NCBI GenBank assembly: GCA_902729315.2 | Contig: LR746266.1 | Coordinates: 5,400,259 to 5,464,258 of the forward strand | Length of the DNA stretch: 64,000 nucleotides | Direction of reading: 5' to 3' | From: Spirodela intermedia | Lineage: Eukaryota; Streptophyta; Magnoliopsida; Alismatales; Araceae | Shown: positions 53,101 through 64,000 of the stretch, piece after piece | How positions within the stretch are numbered: the first letter of the stretch is position 1 | How the letters are laid out: the number at the start of each line of letters is the position of its first letter | Program-made: the position numbers and the translations under genes | The notes under the pieces: generated by a model | Database searches by the model: none | The model's input: the letters and a program-made list of their open reading frames with translations, nothing else | What the model was told of the DNA's origin: nothing

Positions 53101-54891
53101 GATGAGAGTTTGTGTTCTGCTGCAAGTGAATAAGATGATGATTGAGCTTGGTTTTTTTCTGTGGTTCATCGCACGTAGGTTCAAGACAAGGCAAGAATAT
53201 TATAACACCAAGAAGTTCGTGACATGATATACACGACTGCCCATCATCTGATCCGACATATTTCAAGTGAATAAGAAAATTTTCTCGCCTCACCTGTCTG
53301 TGCCACCTTGATCCGACATGCGGTGTTGCAAATGTGACGAAATTCATGGGCTCCAAACCAGCAATCTTCCCCTCTGATCCCTTTTTTAGGCGTTTTGTGC
53401 CCTTGTCAGGATCTTCATGGCTGCCATCTTCTTCAGAGGGTTTTTCAGGAAGGCCTGGGTCATAGAGTTTGGCGATGGCGTACCTTGCAATCAGGCCCCC
53501 AAGCGAGTGCCCTACAAATGATATCTTTTGAAGCTTCGGCCCTTGCTTAACGATTGACAACACCTGAAAGAAAAGACCCAGGTAGTGATGTTCAGCTCAT
53601 TTCAGAAACAGTTGACTTTGCCCACGGAGTCAAACCGCGGGCATCCTGGGTGGGATGAGGGAGCAGGGCACTTGGTACTAAATCAAGGAGCAACAATGTG
53701 CTGCAAATTACTGTCAGAATATAATCAGGGACCATATAATGCACCTCTTCTGCCAGTCTCGTTCCCATTACATCCACACCATCAAGAGTCAACAAATTGC
53801 CGTTACATCGGCTACCTGCAGGGGCATACAGAGAAGCAACGTTCACAAGGGGAAATGGGATATTTTATGAGATCGGAGAAAAAATCCGGGCTGGGGGGAG
53901 GGCAGATGGATGCATTGGACTCCCCCTTTTTAAGCTGCCTTCATAACGACTAGAAAAAATATAAATAAAAAATCTGATAATGCCTGATGACGGTTCAATC
54001 CACTATTTTTCAAGTAAATACTGCTTATTAATTATCTAATAATTGAAAAAAAAAGTGTACTTTCAGTTCTTGACGCCATGAACCATTTCTGAGCTGTCAT
54101 CAGTCTGATCCTTACTCATTGAGAATGGAGCCCACTGAGCTTCTAGATTCCCCGGTCATTCAGATCTTTGCCATCAGCCATGACATTTGGCAAATACTTT
54201 CTAATTCGTAGTTCAGTTAAACCGTCTGAGCTAATAACATAGGGAGCTAGAAGCTACGTAATACTGTGACGAAGGGAAGGCTTACGGTGCACAGTGACAT
54301 CTTGGGGTAGCCTCTTCAGAAACTGCTTTTCGGCAAATCTCCAATTCTGAGCGCTGTTTGCAGGTGTTTCGTTCAGAAACATTCAGCTACTCTAATCAGA
54401 TGTTCTTAAAACAGTAAAAGACGATACCTGCCAATGATACCGTTGACCATGATAACCAAGTGCGTCGGAGCCCTGTCAATTTCACCGCCGCCCATCTGGG
54501 GGATGCCGCCTCCTACCGCTTCCCTGTGTTCTCCAGCGGCGCCGCCACAGAAGCAGACGAGCCTCCTCCGGATATGATTTTTGAGCCCGCCCTTGTTCTT
54601 GATCCTCTCCCTTCTCCCATCCTCAGCGACCGCCCCCACCCTTCTCCCGGCCGACGACAGATCTTCCCCCGACGGTACCATTGCTCGGCCCCCTCGTCTT
54701 CCCCCACAAATTTGGAGTTTGGACGTCCCTTCCTTGTTCTCCTTGCCCACTGGAGGAGGTGAAGATGATCCCTGGGATTCGTCTGTCGGGTAGGTGCTCC
54801 CTGCTTTCCCTTCATCCCAGTCGTTTAATCGTGCCAGCGAACGTGACCCTCGTTCCTTCTTTGAATTCGTCGGCTGGGGACGTCGACTCAT
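50189..54891 (-). CDS. DUF676 lipase-like putative serine esterase
   Basis: Ten exons on the minus strand: 54891-54428, 54353-54286, 53815-53745, 53563-53294, 52675-52515, 52422-52367, 52269-52217, 52147-52027, 51112-51015, 50260-50189. All junction phases agree, giving 477 residues from 54891 or 407 from the internal Met at 54681 (MVPSGEDL); the shorter start avoids a long low-complexity leader. The alpha/beta-hydrolase core starts at HLVIMVNGIIGS. The nucleophile elbow GHSLGG is in exon 4, followed by EPMNFVTFATPHVG and GRTGRHLFL. The tail is RVDVSFHKTIQRF, then ADVISHMIDNFLL. This matches plant alpha/beta-hydrolases of the DUF676 family, presumed lipid esterases. Intron 9 uses a GC donor at 51014-51013; other introns are GT-AG. 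Confidence 0.92.
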
Positions 54892-55271
54892 TGACTTTCA
54901 ACGCCCACTGCGTCTTGATTCCACTTGCGGATCATTTACCGTTCACTCCGTGTTCCATTGGTGGGAGAGATTCCTGCAATCGTGTCCGATCGATGAGGTC
55001 AACCTGCGCCAGGATCTCTCAAGCGGCTTCAAACTCTCCGATTCTTTTTCTGATGGCGGTGAGCTGCCGTCTGGCCCTGGTGGGAACGGAATGCGCAGCT
55101 GTTATGCTCGGTAGACCCTCGCCGTGTTTGACTAGGACCGCACCGGGCTTCGTCTAATGCCACAGAAAGAGAGACTATTTTTACGAATTTGGTTTTCTTT
55201 GCCAAATAATTATGAAAACACATGCAACATGAATAGCATTATTTCATAATGCCCTGTTTCTGCAGTAAAAC

Positions 55272-55359
55272 AGGGAGAGAGAGCGGGAGATAGAGAGAGA
55301 GAAACAGGGAGCGAGAGCGAGAGAGAGAGAGAGAGAGAGAGAGAAACAGGGAGCGAGAG

Positions 55360-55437
<78 letters not shown>
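55272..55437. repeat. Long GA microsatellite
   Basis: About 165 bases of GA repeats broken by GAAACAGGGAGCGAGAGC units that recur near 55300 and 55345. Reads as CT on the DUF676 coding strand, about 400 bases upstream of its longest start. Confidence 0.96.
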
Positions 55438-55438
<1 letters not shown>

Positions 55439-56522
55439 CTTCTATTGTAATGCAAGACTCGGAATGTATAGAGGAATATCCTTCCCTAAGTGACACGAAT
55501 GAAGAGAGAGAACTGGGGTTGAGCTAGAGGGAGAGAGCTGAGCCTTCAAGAGATTGTAAAATTAGAGGTTGATTGCCTTGCAATCCCCCCCAGATTGGTT
55601 GGTCGATCATCAGTCAGTCCCCTCGCCTTCCCTTCAAGCTTCGTTTCATCCACCGCGCGGGTATTAATGGAGAGGCTCTCCGAGCGGCGTTCCTCAGCTG
55701 AGCAGGTGTGGCTGGGGAGGTGTTTTGTGGCCAACGGGACTGCGTCAGTGTCCACTTTCCTCTCTGCTCCTCACTCTCGTTGTTTGCTTCCGCCCCCATG
55801 GCCGATGCCACCCGGATCAGTTCTTCGGTTGTCGATCATCGTCAGGTTTGTTTTCCACATAATTCACACAAGGAATTGTTCTTTGTTTTATCAGCATTTT
55901 TATAAATTACCCTCCCTTATTTTTTTTAATTTTTAATGAAAATTATCACTCCTATTTATACTCTTCGGGTCTCATCTTTTATTTATTCCTTTGCATTTAT
56001 GTTGCTTCCTTTAATATTATGCATATGAAATTCACTTAAAAGTTGTATATACACCTACAGACTCATGAACGCTCAAGGTTCCTAATTTTAGCAATGAAAT
56101 TTTTGTAATAAATAATATGGTATTATTGATATTTTGAGTTTTGATTGAAAAATTAGAATTATGGTATTACTTTTTATACATAGGAACCATTCACTCAAAA
56201 CTATAGACTCTACCGATTATATTTCTTACGTCCTTGACCTATTCACAATACGGTGATGCTTTAATGTACCTATTACTGTAAAAAAATGATAATTTAAGTA
56301 TGATTATTATTATAGAAGCTGATGGGAACAGCAGTCACTTCCCCCTTTGTGATAGAATCTTCATGTTAACATCTTAATGACGCCAATAAATATTAATAAA
56401 ATGAAATTTCCCTTTTTGGTGTAAGCATGGAGCTCGAGGCCAGTACCTCTTGGCGTATTATAAATTAACCTAAAAAGTTGGAGATCGAGCTCTAATATAA
56501 AGATAAAAATTAGGGTCTAAGC

Positions 56523-56530
56523 TATAAAAA
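56523..56530 (+). promoter_or_regulatory. TATA box of xylanase gene
   Basis: TATAAAAA lies 25 bases before the ATG at 56556. The expected transcription start would fall almost on that ATG, which casts doubt on it as the real initiator. Confidence 0.5.
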
Positions 56531-56559
56531 GGACCCCATCCATTAAATTAACCACATGA

Positions 56560-59141
56560 ATCTTGAAGGCGGTTGCTGTAATCGATCTGTGCTTGGTTCT
56601 TGGATCCGACTTTCTCTATTTAATCCCACCATTGCTTTTCCTCTCAAAGGAAACAAATACAGGAACATGTATAACGGCAAGCGGGGAAGAGAATATCATC
56701 CAGAACCCCGACTTTGAGGATGGGCTCACTGGTTGGTCCGGAAGAGGATGCAAGATCCTTGCCCATGAATCCATGGAAGATGGGAAGGTGCTCCCATCGA
56801 GCGGAAAGTTCTTCGCTTCTGCAACAGATAGAACCCAGAGCTGGAACGGGATTCAGCAGGAAATTACCGGTAGAGCTCAACGGAAGCGTGCATATGATGT
56901 CACCGCACAAGTTAGAACATCCGGAAATTCGGGCGGTAACGCCGATGTGCGAGCTACGTTGTGGATTCAGTCACCGAGTGGCCGAGAACAATATATTGGC
57001 ATCGGCAAGTGAGTTTCTCTCTTCCTAGGGGGTAGTCGGTTGTCTAGGCCTGGGAACGCCGCTTTGATCGCAAGTTTAAGTTCTCTGAAGTGGTTATTTT
57101 TCACAGCGTTCAGGCATCAGACAAAGACTGGTTTAGGCTCCAGGGCAAGTTCCTCATCAATGGCAGCCCCTCAAGGGTTGTTATCTTCCTGGAAGGGCCA
57201 CCCAGGGACGTTGACATTCTCGTCGATAGTGTTGTTGTGAAAGACGCGGGCAGGGTTCCTCCTCTACCTCCACCCGATTTTGATGTGAGTAGAATGATCA
57301 ATCTTTTCTTTGTGAATCCGCACTTACCAAATTTTTGGATTAATTATTCAATTTAAAAATATCATTAAGGGGGCATGAATTCACATAATATCTTTAGGTG
57401 GAACTTAGGAAAATCGTTTTACATTGTGAAATTAAATGCATTATGCGAAGAAGTTCTCATCAGGCGAGTTAATTCTTTGTTTATGTAGAACGTTCTGTAC
57501 GGCGTAAATGTAATCAAGAATAGCAACCTGAGCGAAGACCTGAAAGAGTGGTCTCCCCTCGGTCCGTGCTCTCTGAACGTCGGAGAAGGTTCACCTCTTG
57601 TGCTACCGCCCATGGCTAGAGATTCTCTAGGGCCACGCGAGCCTCTGAATGGTCGCTATGTTCTCGCCTCCAATCGGACTCAGAGCTGGATGGGACCTTC
57701 TCAGACAATCGCTGATAGGTTAATCCTGAACGTGACGTATCAAATTTCCGCATGGGTTCGAGTAGGCTACGGAGGAAGCGGACCTCAGAACATAAATGTC
57801 GCACTGGGTGTGGATAATCGGTATGTCAACGGCGGCCAAGTGGATGTCAATGATACCAGGTGGCATGAAATAACGGGATCATTTAGAATCGAGAAGCAGC
57901 CGTCGAGAGTCATAGTCTACGTTCAAGGCCCCGCACCAGGGATTGACTTAATGGTCGCTGGGCTACAGATATTCCCCGTTGACCGAAGGGCGAGATTTAA
58001 GCATCTAAAGAAGCAAACAGACAAGGTCCGGAAGCGAGACGTCGTATTGAAATTCAACGGGTCCGATGCCGTTGACCTAAGAGGAACATTCGTGAGGGTC
58101 AAGCAGATCAAGAACAGCTTCCCTTTAGGGTCGTGCATAAACAGATCAGACATAGACAACGAAGAAGTCGTAGATTTCTTTTTGAGAAACTTCAACTGGG
58201 CAGTCTTCGGGAACGAACTTAAGTGGTACTGGACAGAGGCTCAAAAGGGAAGCTTTAACTATGCCGACGCAGACGAACTCTTGGATCTCTGCGATAAACA
58301 TGGATTACAGATTAGGGGCCACTGCATCTTCTGGGAGGTGGTGGGGGCAGTCCAGTCATGGGTTCAGTCACTGAGCAAAGAAGAACTTATGAAGGCTGTT
58401 CAGAATCGCCTCACAGGCCTCATTACAAGATACAAGGGTAAATTCAGACATTATGACGTGAACAATGAAATGCTCCACGGTTCATTCTACCAAGATAGAT
58501 TGGGAGCAGATATCAGATCATATATGTTTAAGACAGCCCATGAGCTAGATCCTTCAGCGGCCCTATTTGCTAACGACTACCATGTAGAAGACGGCACTGA
58601 TACGAGAGCTTCTCCTGAAATGTACGTCCAGCATATACTTGGTCTGCAGGCCCAAGGTGCACCAGTAGGAGGGATTGGGGTGCAAGGGCATATCGATTAT
58701 CCTATTGGGATCATCATCTCTTCTGCTCTGGATAAGCTAGGAACGCTCGGGCTTCCCATCTGGTTCACTGAGGTAGATGTCTCAGCGGTGAACGAGCACG
58801 TTAGGGCTGAAGATCTTGAGGTCATGCTTCGTGAAGCCTATTCCCACCCTGCAGTGGAGGGCATCATGCTCTGGGGATTCTGGGAACTCCTCATGAGCCG
58901 AGCTAATGCATACTTGGTTGATGCTGAAGGTAATATAAATGAAGCTGGGAAGAGGTTTCTTGCCCTTAAGAAAGAGTGGTTATCTCATTCGAATGGCCAT
59001 GTAGATGACCAAGGGGAGTATAAATTCAGAGGGTTCCATGGGACTTACTCTATTGATGTCATTTCCTCATCGAAGATATTTTCTCGGACATTCGTTGTTG
59101 AGAAGGGTGACTCGCCATTAGAGGTGACCATGGATTTCTAA
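56560..59141 (+). CDS. GH10 endo-1,4-beta-xylanase with two CBM22 modules
   Basis: Three exons: up to 57008, 57107-57284, 57489-59141. Phases agree and the frame ends at a TAA at 59139-59141. Exon 1 carries a hydrophobic leader (LIPPLLFLS) and the first carbohydrate-binding module (ENIIQNPDFEDGLTGWSGRG, then WNGIQQEITG), completed in exon 2 (WFRLQGKF, VVIFLEGPP). Exon 3 opens with a second module (KNSNLSEDLKEWSPLG, YQISAWVRVG, WHEITGSF). The GH10 barrel follows, with RGHCIFWE, acid/base Glu in DVNNEMLHG (codon 58467-58469) and nucleophile Glu in WFTEVDVSA (codon 58770-58772). It cleaves xylan backbones in the cell wall. The start is unresolved: the frame has no ATG upstream of the leader, and the ATG at 56556 is in another frame. 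Confidence 0.92.
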
Positions 59142-60416
59142 ACTTGGAACTTATGGAAGGAAGAACCTTGTCAGGAACAGCGGCGGACTACAACAACCTT
59201 GCTGTATTATTTTCAAACCGAGTGTTGTTGATACTGATGCACTCTTGAGCTGTACTGACGATGAACCTAAGATCACCAGTTGATATTTTGTATCAAAGAC
59301 AGTATTCTTTTTCAACTTCAAGCTTACAAGCTATATGAACAAAATGAAAGGTAAATGTTTACTGGAAGCTGAAATAGAATATCAATCCCATTTGTAATTA
59401 CACGATAAATAAAATTCACTAATGAAAATCAAGTGCGTCAGTTCTTAAAATAGAAAGGTCGTGAAATGTATTAGCTTTCCTCGATCTCATTTTCATTGTC
59501 ATGCAGTCCAAGTTATTGCCTCTCATCCTAGTAATACAAGCTATTCATTTCTTAAGCTCACGTCTGATTATGGAAAGTATTAGCTGTTAAAATTCACATA
59601 GCCTGAAAAAATAAAAGCATTAAAATTTGAGAATCTCAAACTCAGCAAGTTTGTCTCAAAATTTCAGACTTGTTTGATTATATTAAGATCCTCCTTAAGA
59701 TCTCCCTCAAATTATTCCCCTATCTAATTTTTGAAACCAGGACAAGTAATCCACACAAATAAGCCTAAAATTTGAATTGAACATAATCTGAAAACTAGTG
59801 ATATTCAGTCTAGAATGATAGTCACGAGAGTTAACATGTCCAAAATATCATCACATTTTTTTATAAATACAACTGCCAGTAGATATTTAATGGAATAAAT
59901 TCGAACAGTATTAACGATCAAATGACAGAAAAATCAGGATGATTTTATCATTGTATTGAATGTTTTTATCAAATAATACACAACCTGTCCCCAACTTACA
60001 TTGATGTCTTAAGAAAACACTTAATCCCTCTCAAACCTGATCTAGTTCGCATAAACGGATCCTAATGGAATTGAGGTGGTTTCGCTAACAACCAAGACCA
60101 TATGAAACAGGCCTCGTATTGGACAAGAGTGCAGGGGATCCGCTGACCCCAAGTCCGTAACAAACTCATCCAAAGAAAGCAAATCGAAGGTCGAGAAAGG
60201 AGAGCCACAAAACACCTCAACAGACACAAGCCAAATCTTCCTCCCCAACTCTCTTAACTCCACCATATCCCCCTCCCCCGTCACAGGTCGCTATTCCCAA
60301 CTCTCATAAAACCTCCTCCATCCGTCCTGTACCTCTCCTCGACAAGGGGTATCCTCCACGCCAAACTCTTTAGGCATCAACTTTTCTACATCGCCTCCCA
60401 CCCCACCCTGGTAGCC
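59142..60416. other. AT-rich intergenic region
   Basis: 3' UTR of the xylanase gene, then AT-rich DNA and the promoter and leader of the calmodulin-like gene. No other gene was seen. Confidence 0.55.
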
Positions 60417-60875
60417 ATGATCCGATTCCACGGCAATCCGCTGAAGCAGCTACGGGCGATCTTCTCCAAGTTCGACGAGGACGCTGACGGGAGCTTGACC
60501 CACATCGAGCTGACCAAGCTTCTCCGCTCGCTCGGCCTCAAGCCAACGGGAGACGAGATCCATGCTCTCCTCACCAAGGTAGACACCAACGGCAATGGGG
60601 CCGTCGAATTCGTCGAGCTTGTCGCGGCGGTTGCTCCCGTCTTGTTGGAAAAGATACTCGTCGACAAGGAGCAGCTGAGGGAAGTGTTCCGGTCCTTTGA
60701 CCGTGACGGCAATGGGTACATCACTGCGCCGGAGCTCGCCCGGTCCATGGCCAAGATGGGCCATCCTGTCACCTTCTACGAGCTGACAGAGATGATGAGG
60801 GAGGCGGACCTGGACGGCGACGGCGCCATTAGCTTCCCCGAGTTCGCGTCCATCATGGCCAAAGTACTCCACTAA
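60417..60875 (+). CDS. Calmodulin-like calcium-binding protein (CML)
   Basis: Intronless, 152 residues, with four EF-hand loops: DEDADGSLTHIE (about residues 20-31), DTNGNGAVEFVE (56-67), DRDGNGYITAPE (94-105) and DLDGDGAISFPE (130-141). Each has Asp at position 1 and Glu at position 12, so all four should bind calcium. The start MIRFHGNPLKQLRAIFSKFD resembles CML15/16/18-type proteins. No membrane anchor or lipidation signal. It is a calcium sensor that presumably binds target peptides in the cytosol or nucleus. The exact CML number cannot be assigned by eye. Confidence 0.94.
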   Translation: MIRFHGNPLKQLRAIFSKFDEDADGSLTHIELTKLLRSLGLKPTGDEIHALLTKVDTNGNGAVEFVELVAAVAPVLLEKILVDKEQLREVFRSFDRDGNGYITAPELARSMAKMGHPVTFYELTEMMREADLDGDGAISFPEFASIMAKVLH

Positions 60876-62472
60876 CCTCTTTGAGGGATCATCAGGCAGT
60901 CTCCTCATCAATGAGGATGGGGATGAATCCGGACGATCTGGAGGACTGGGCTGGCCAATTAACCATTGTCGCTGCGGGGTAAGGAAGCACGCAAAGGTTA
61001 TTAGAAGTACCCACCTCCATGCGAGCCAAGAAGTGCTCCTCGCAGTCTACAGAGAAGGTGCAACTTCAGATTGATGGATGCATTGGAAATATTCCAAGAA
61101 GATCTCCAAGGTGGACCAAAGGAGGCTTCTATAGGGAGGCCCATCCGAACTACGAATGCCAAAGTAGAACTTTACCGAGAAAACGGCTCCCGGAGACGAC
61201 AGAAGCAGTCGCTGTTCGAACTGGGCCAGGCTTCAGCAGCATCACATTCTCATTCGTGTATTAGGGTTCTTAACTCATTGGATCCTAGTTGGAAAAGATT
61301 ACCGACAACAAGAGGTCGATGCGTAAGATATTATCATGGCCCTTGCTTATCTTGCTTCCTGATTGCATCGTTTGGGGAGTGCATATCTTAATTCGTGGCA
61401 GCATATGCAATTTACGAGGTTTTGTTGACTCCTACAATGTAGCTGATTTTAGGGAAAGAAATTGATGATTTCCTACTGTGTTAGGGCATGTCATTATTGA
61501 AGAGAAACGATTTATCATTACCAACAAACGCGTTTAGTTGACACGTGAAGAGTGTCCTTACGACACTGGGTATATCTTTCACGTCGAAAGGGTGTTTAGA
61601 GCCAAATGTCACCTGATTTACCACGTACCCTTCTTCTAATGTCCTGTTATTCTTTTGGGAGGCTTGTTCTGCAAGATGATTTATCCAATTGTCTCCTTCC
61701 ATTCATTTTGCTGCTATTGGCTGAAAGACAAAGGACCACAGGGCGAATATTTTATTTTATTGACCAATTATTTTGAATTTACCATCTTAATGCGGTAAAC
61801 TGACATCAAAGGCAATGACGCCTTTAGATTTCCTATAATCTTTTTTTCGTATGCCCATGATAAAATCTGAAGGCAAGATTATACATACAACACTTAGAAT
61901 AATCTGAATACGAAAAATTACATAAATAATTGTGACTATGTCGGTATGTGGAATCATATTTTTATCGACTGATATTGAACAGATGTTTAATAATTAGTCA
62001 TTAAATCCGTAAAAATAAAGGCATAAAGAATGTAGAACCACTGGATGAACAACTCGACAACAGTCATTGGATATCGATGAATGGAACTTCGTGACAAAAC
62101 AAGAAATAACGGAGAGAACCCTGTTATCCTCTTCCGTGGGGCCTTTAGAAAAAGAAGAAGCTGATGGTGGTCAAGCAGGAAATGCGGCAAATCTTCTAGG
62201 CAGATGAACTACCCTGTGTGATGACAATTGAACAAACCTCACCGAAATCATGAGGAGCCCTACACGATAGCTCCCGTCCAGTCTACCCACATGTGATAGG
62301 TTGGTAAGAGTTGGCGAATCGAGTTAACGAGAAGAGTGAGAGGGAGAATCGGCTAACTCAATTCCTCCGCAGGTGCTTCTGCGTAACGCTAGAGTAGGAT
62401 CCGACAGTCCCAACTGTAGCACGTTAGGGTTTTGAACTCGTTGAGTAGACCGAAATTTATATCTTTCTGGTT

Positions 62473-62512
<40 letters not shown>

Positions 62513-64000
62513 GAGAGACTTGCAGCAGAAAATACCACTCTTGTCTGTAGAAGGATGACCAATTTAGTATTTATGTAACATGTCAGGGCTCCAACTATCG
62601 AGACCCGGGATGGGCCTTGCCAAGCCCAAGGTTGGCCTAAGATAGTGTTAAGAGGGGAAGAGGAATTTTCCTGTCTCAGCAGACAGAGGGGAGAAGCGGT
62701 AGAAAGACTAACTCAATTTTCATTGACGTTTATCTGCCATTAAATAGGGAGAGAATCCCATAATTCATAATATGCCGTCAGGCTACATCGTAATAGCTAG
62801 GAGTTCGGAAAATTGAAAATAGGGTGGGCCGTGTGAAGCCGTAGTCTACACAGCTGCAATCACGGTGGTAGTTGGCGGAGACACTAGAACGGCAAGGGGA
62901 TCCTCCCTGGCCACCAAGAGGAACGGCCAATGTCAGGGCATCTTGACACTGAGCACCTAGTTTGGAGCGAGGATGTGTTAGCTAGCCACGAGTTGGGGGA
63001 AGACGCTGAAGGAACATTCATAGGACGTCATAGAAAGACTAAAATTTCTAAGGCGCAGAGTATTACCAGCGGAGGATGGTCTCTTCCGGCGGCAAAGTAG
63101 GTAGTGACTGCTGCCGTCTGAATTGACTCGATCCGTCATCGCACCAGTTCTACCGATCGTTCTCCCAGCGTCCCACGTTTCTACGACAGGTCCCGGGCAA
63201 GAGTCGACATGTTACTGCGGTGTCTGACCGTTGCTATTGTTGAAACTCCAATTGGAGAAAAGGCGAGAGAGAATGAGAGAAAGAGGCCCATGGCCAGCCC
63301 AGTCATCTCTTGTTCCAGTTTTCCGAAATTTGGCGGCGGGTAATGCTCTGGAAGATCTTTTGAGATCTTGTTCTCGTGGAGAAGATGATCAGCGCTTTCC
63401 AACGAAGGGCTGTAGTCATTCTTTACGGACAGTATCTCATAGATCTACTTCCACCAAAATATGGTATTTTCCTCACATGATGTGTATGTGTCAGTCATAG
63501 TTTTGTTAGTCTAAGAAGCTTTATATTTAGTTGGATTTTTGTTTCAAAATTCGATAGGTAACGAAGATGGAGTAATATCTTTTAAGATATCCTAGCATGC
63601 TTTACGCCTATCAATGGGTTGACGATCTCAGATTCTAATTGGAATGGATGTGAACTGGCGCTCAGGAAGATCCGATCTTAGTCTGAATTGGATTAATAAA
63701 ACATAGCCAGAACGTAAAGAAAATATTTTCTCATGACGCATGTTACTTGCGTGTCAGTTCATCTCTCTCTCTCATCTCCTAGACATATGTGTCTTATGTG
63801 AGGGCATACTTATAAAACGTTTTATCATGTTTGTCGATATGTTGCCTAAGGTTATATCATGTAGTTCATTCGTCATAGATATTATACAAAACCCATAAAA
63901 TATGTCCAGCCTGACTTTGAATTTACTGTGGGCCCTCTTGAAACTAATATTCCAAGATTTATTTTAGGCGCCTGGGTAAATCCAAACCGACGAAAGGGCC
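60876..64000. other. Intergenic region to the window end, no gene supported
   Basis: About 3.1 kb. Short ORFs (for example 61071-61391, 63181-63402 minus, 63231-63500) show no domain. One TG/GA microsatellite at 62473-62517. A gene beyond the right edge cannot be judged. Confidence 0.5.
62473..62517 (+). repeat. Compound TG/GA microsatellite
   Basis: A TG run (62473-62493) passes directly into a GA run (62494-62517). Confidence 0.96.

Larger units (their letters stand above)
54892..56555. other. Intergenic region between DUF676 and xylanase genes
   Basis: Divergent upstream region. Holds a long GA tract (55272-55437), then AT-rich DNA from 55900. An ORF at 55595-55936 has no recognisable domain. 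Confidence 0.5.

Noticed and set aside
55595-55936. 113-codon ORF near the GA tract
   Set aside because: No domain; overlapping frames on both strands are similarly open.
1-64000. CRISPR arrays, bacterial operons, tRNA or rRNA genes
   Set aside because: No spaced palindromic repeats, no tRNA A/B boxes outside coding or repeat DNA, no rRNA motifs; the sequence is plant nuclear DNA.

Overview
The window is nuclear DNA of a flowering plant. It has spliced genes with GT-AG introns, plant-specific families (L-type lectin receptor kinases, EPF-like peptide, DUF1005, SCPL acyltransferase), LTR retrotransposons and many GA/CT microsatellites. Coding regions are GC-rich, intergenic DNA is AT-rich. 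A monocot or early-diverging angiosperm fits this contrast, but I cannot name the species.

Layout. 1-9.65 kb: AT-rich, decayed Ty3/gypsy chromovirus (reverse transcriptase, RNase H, integrase and chromodomain fragments, many stops) with three copies of one long repeat of about 1.7-1.85 kb, the third inverted inside the element. 10.2-18.5 kb, minus strand: a 14-exon serine carboxypeptidase-like (SCPL) gene whose exon 3 is split by a 5,029-bp Ty1/copia element with a perfect 5-bp target duplication, and whose intron 6 donor is also lost. 20.5-21.4 kb, minus: FKBP62/ROF1-type immunophilin pseudogene. 23.65-24.65 kb, minus: conserved plant protein, possibly SMI1/KNR4-like. 27.5-28.9 kb, plus: DUF1005 protein. 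30.8-32.4 kb, plus: single-pass membrane protein with an acidic region and nine 14-residue repeats rich in N-glycosylation sequons. 33.0-43.9 kb, minus: four intronless L-type lectin receptor kinases in tandem, with W-box clusters upstream. 44.9-46.3 kb, plus: mitochondrial cysteine desulfurase NFS1. 48.8-49.2 kb, minus: EPFL2-like secreted cysteine-rich peptide. 50.2-54.9 kb, minus: ten-exon DUF676 lipase-like serine esterase. 56.6-59.1 kb, plus: GH10 xylanase with two CBM22 modules. 60.4-60.9 kb, plus: calmodulin-like protein. The rest has no gene that I can support.

The genes do not form a pathway; this is an ordinary plant gene neighbourhood. The coherent local unit is the receptor-kinase array, whose members probably arose by tandem duplication and may share pathogen or stress-responsive control through W-boxes. 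The most informative structure is the SCPL locus: frame, splice phases and target duplication let the ancestral gene and the order of damage be read directly.
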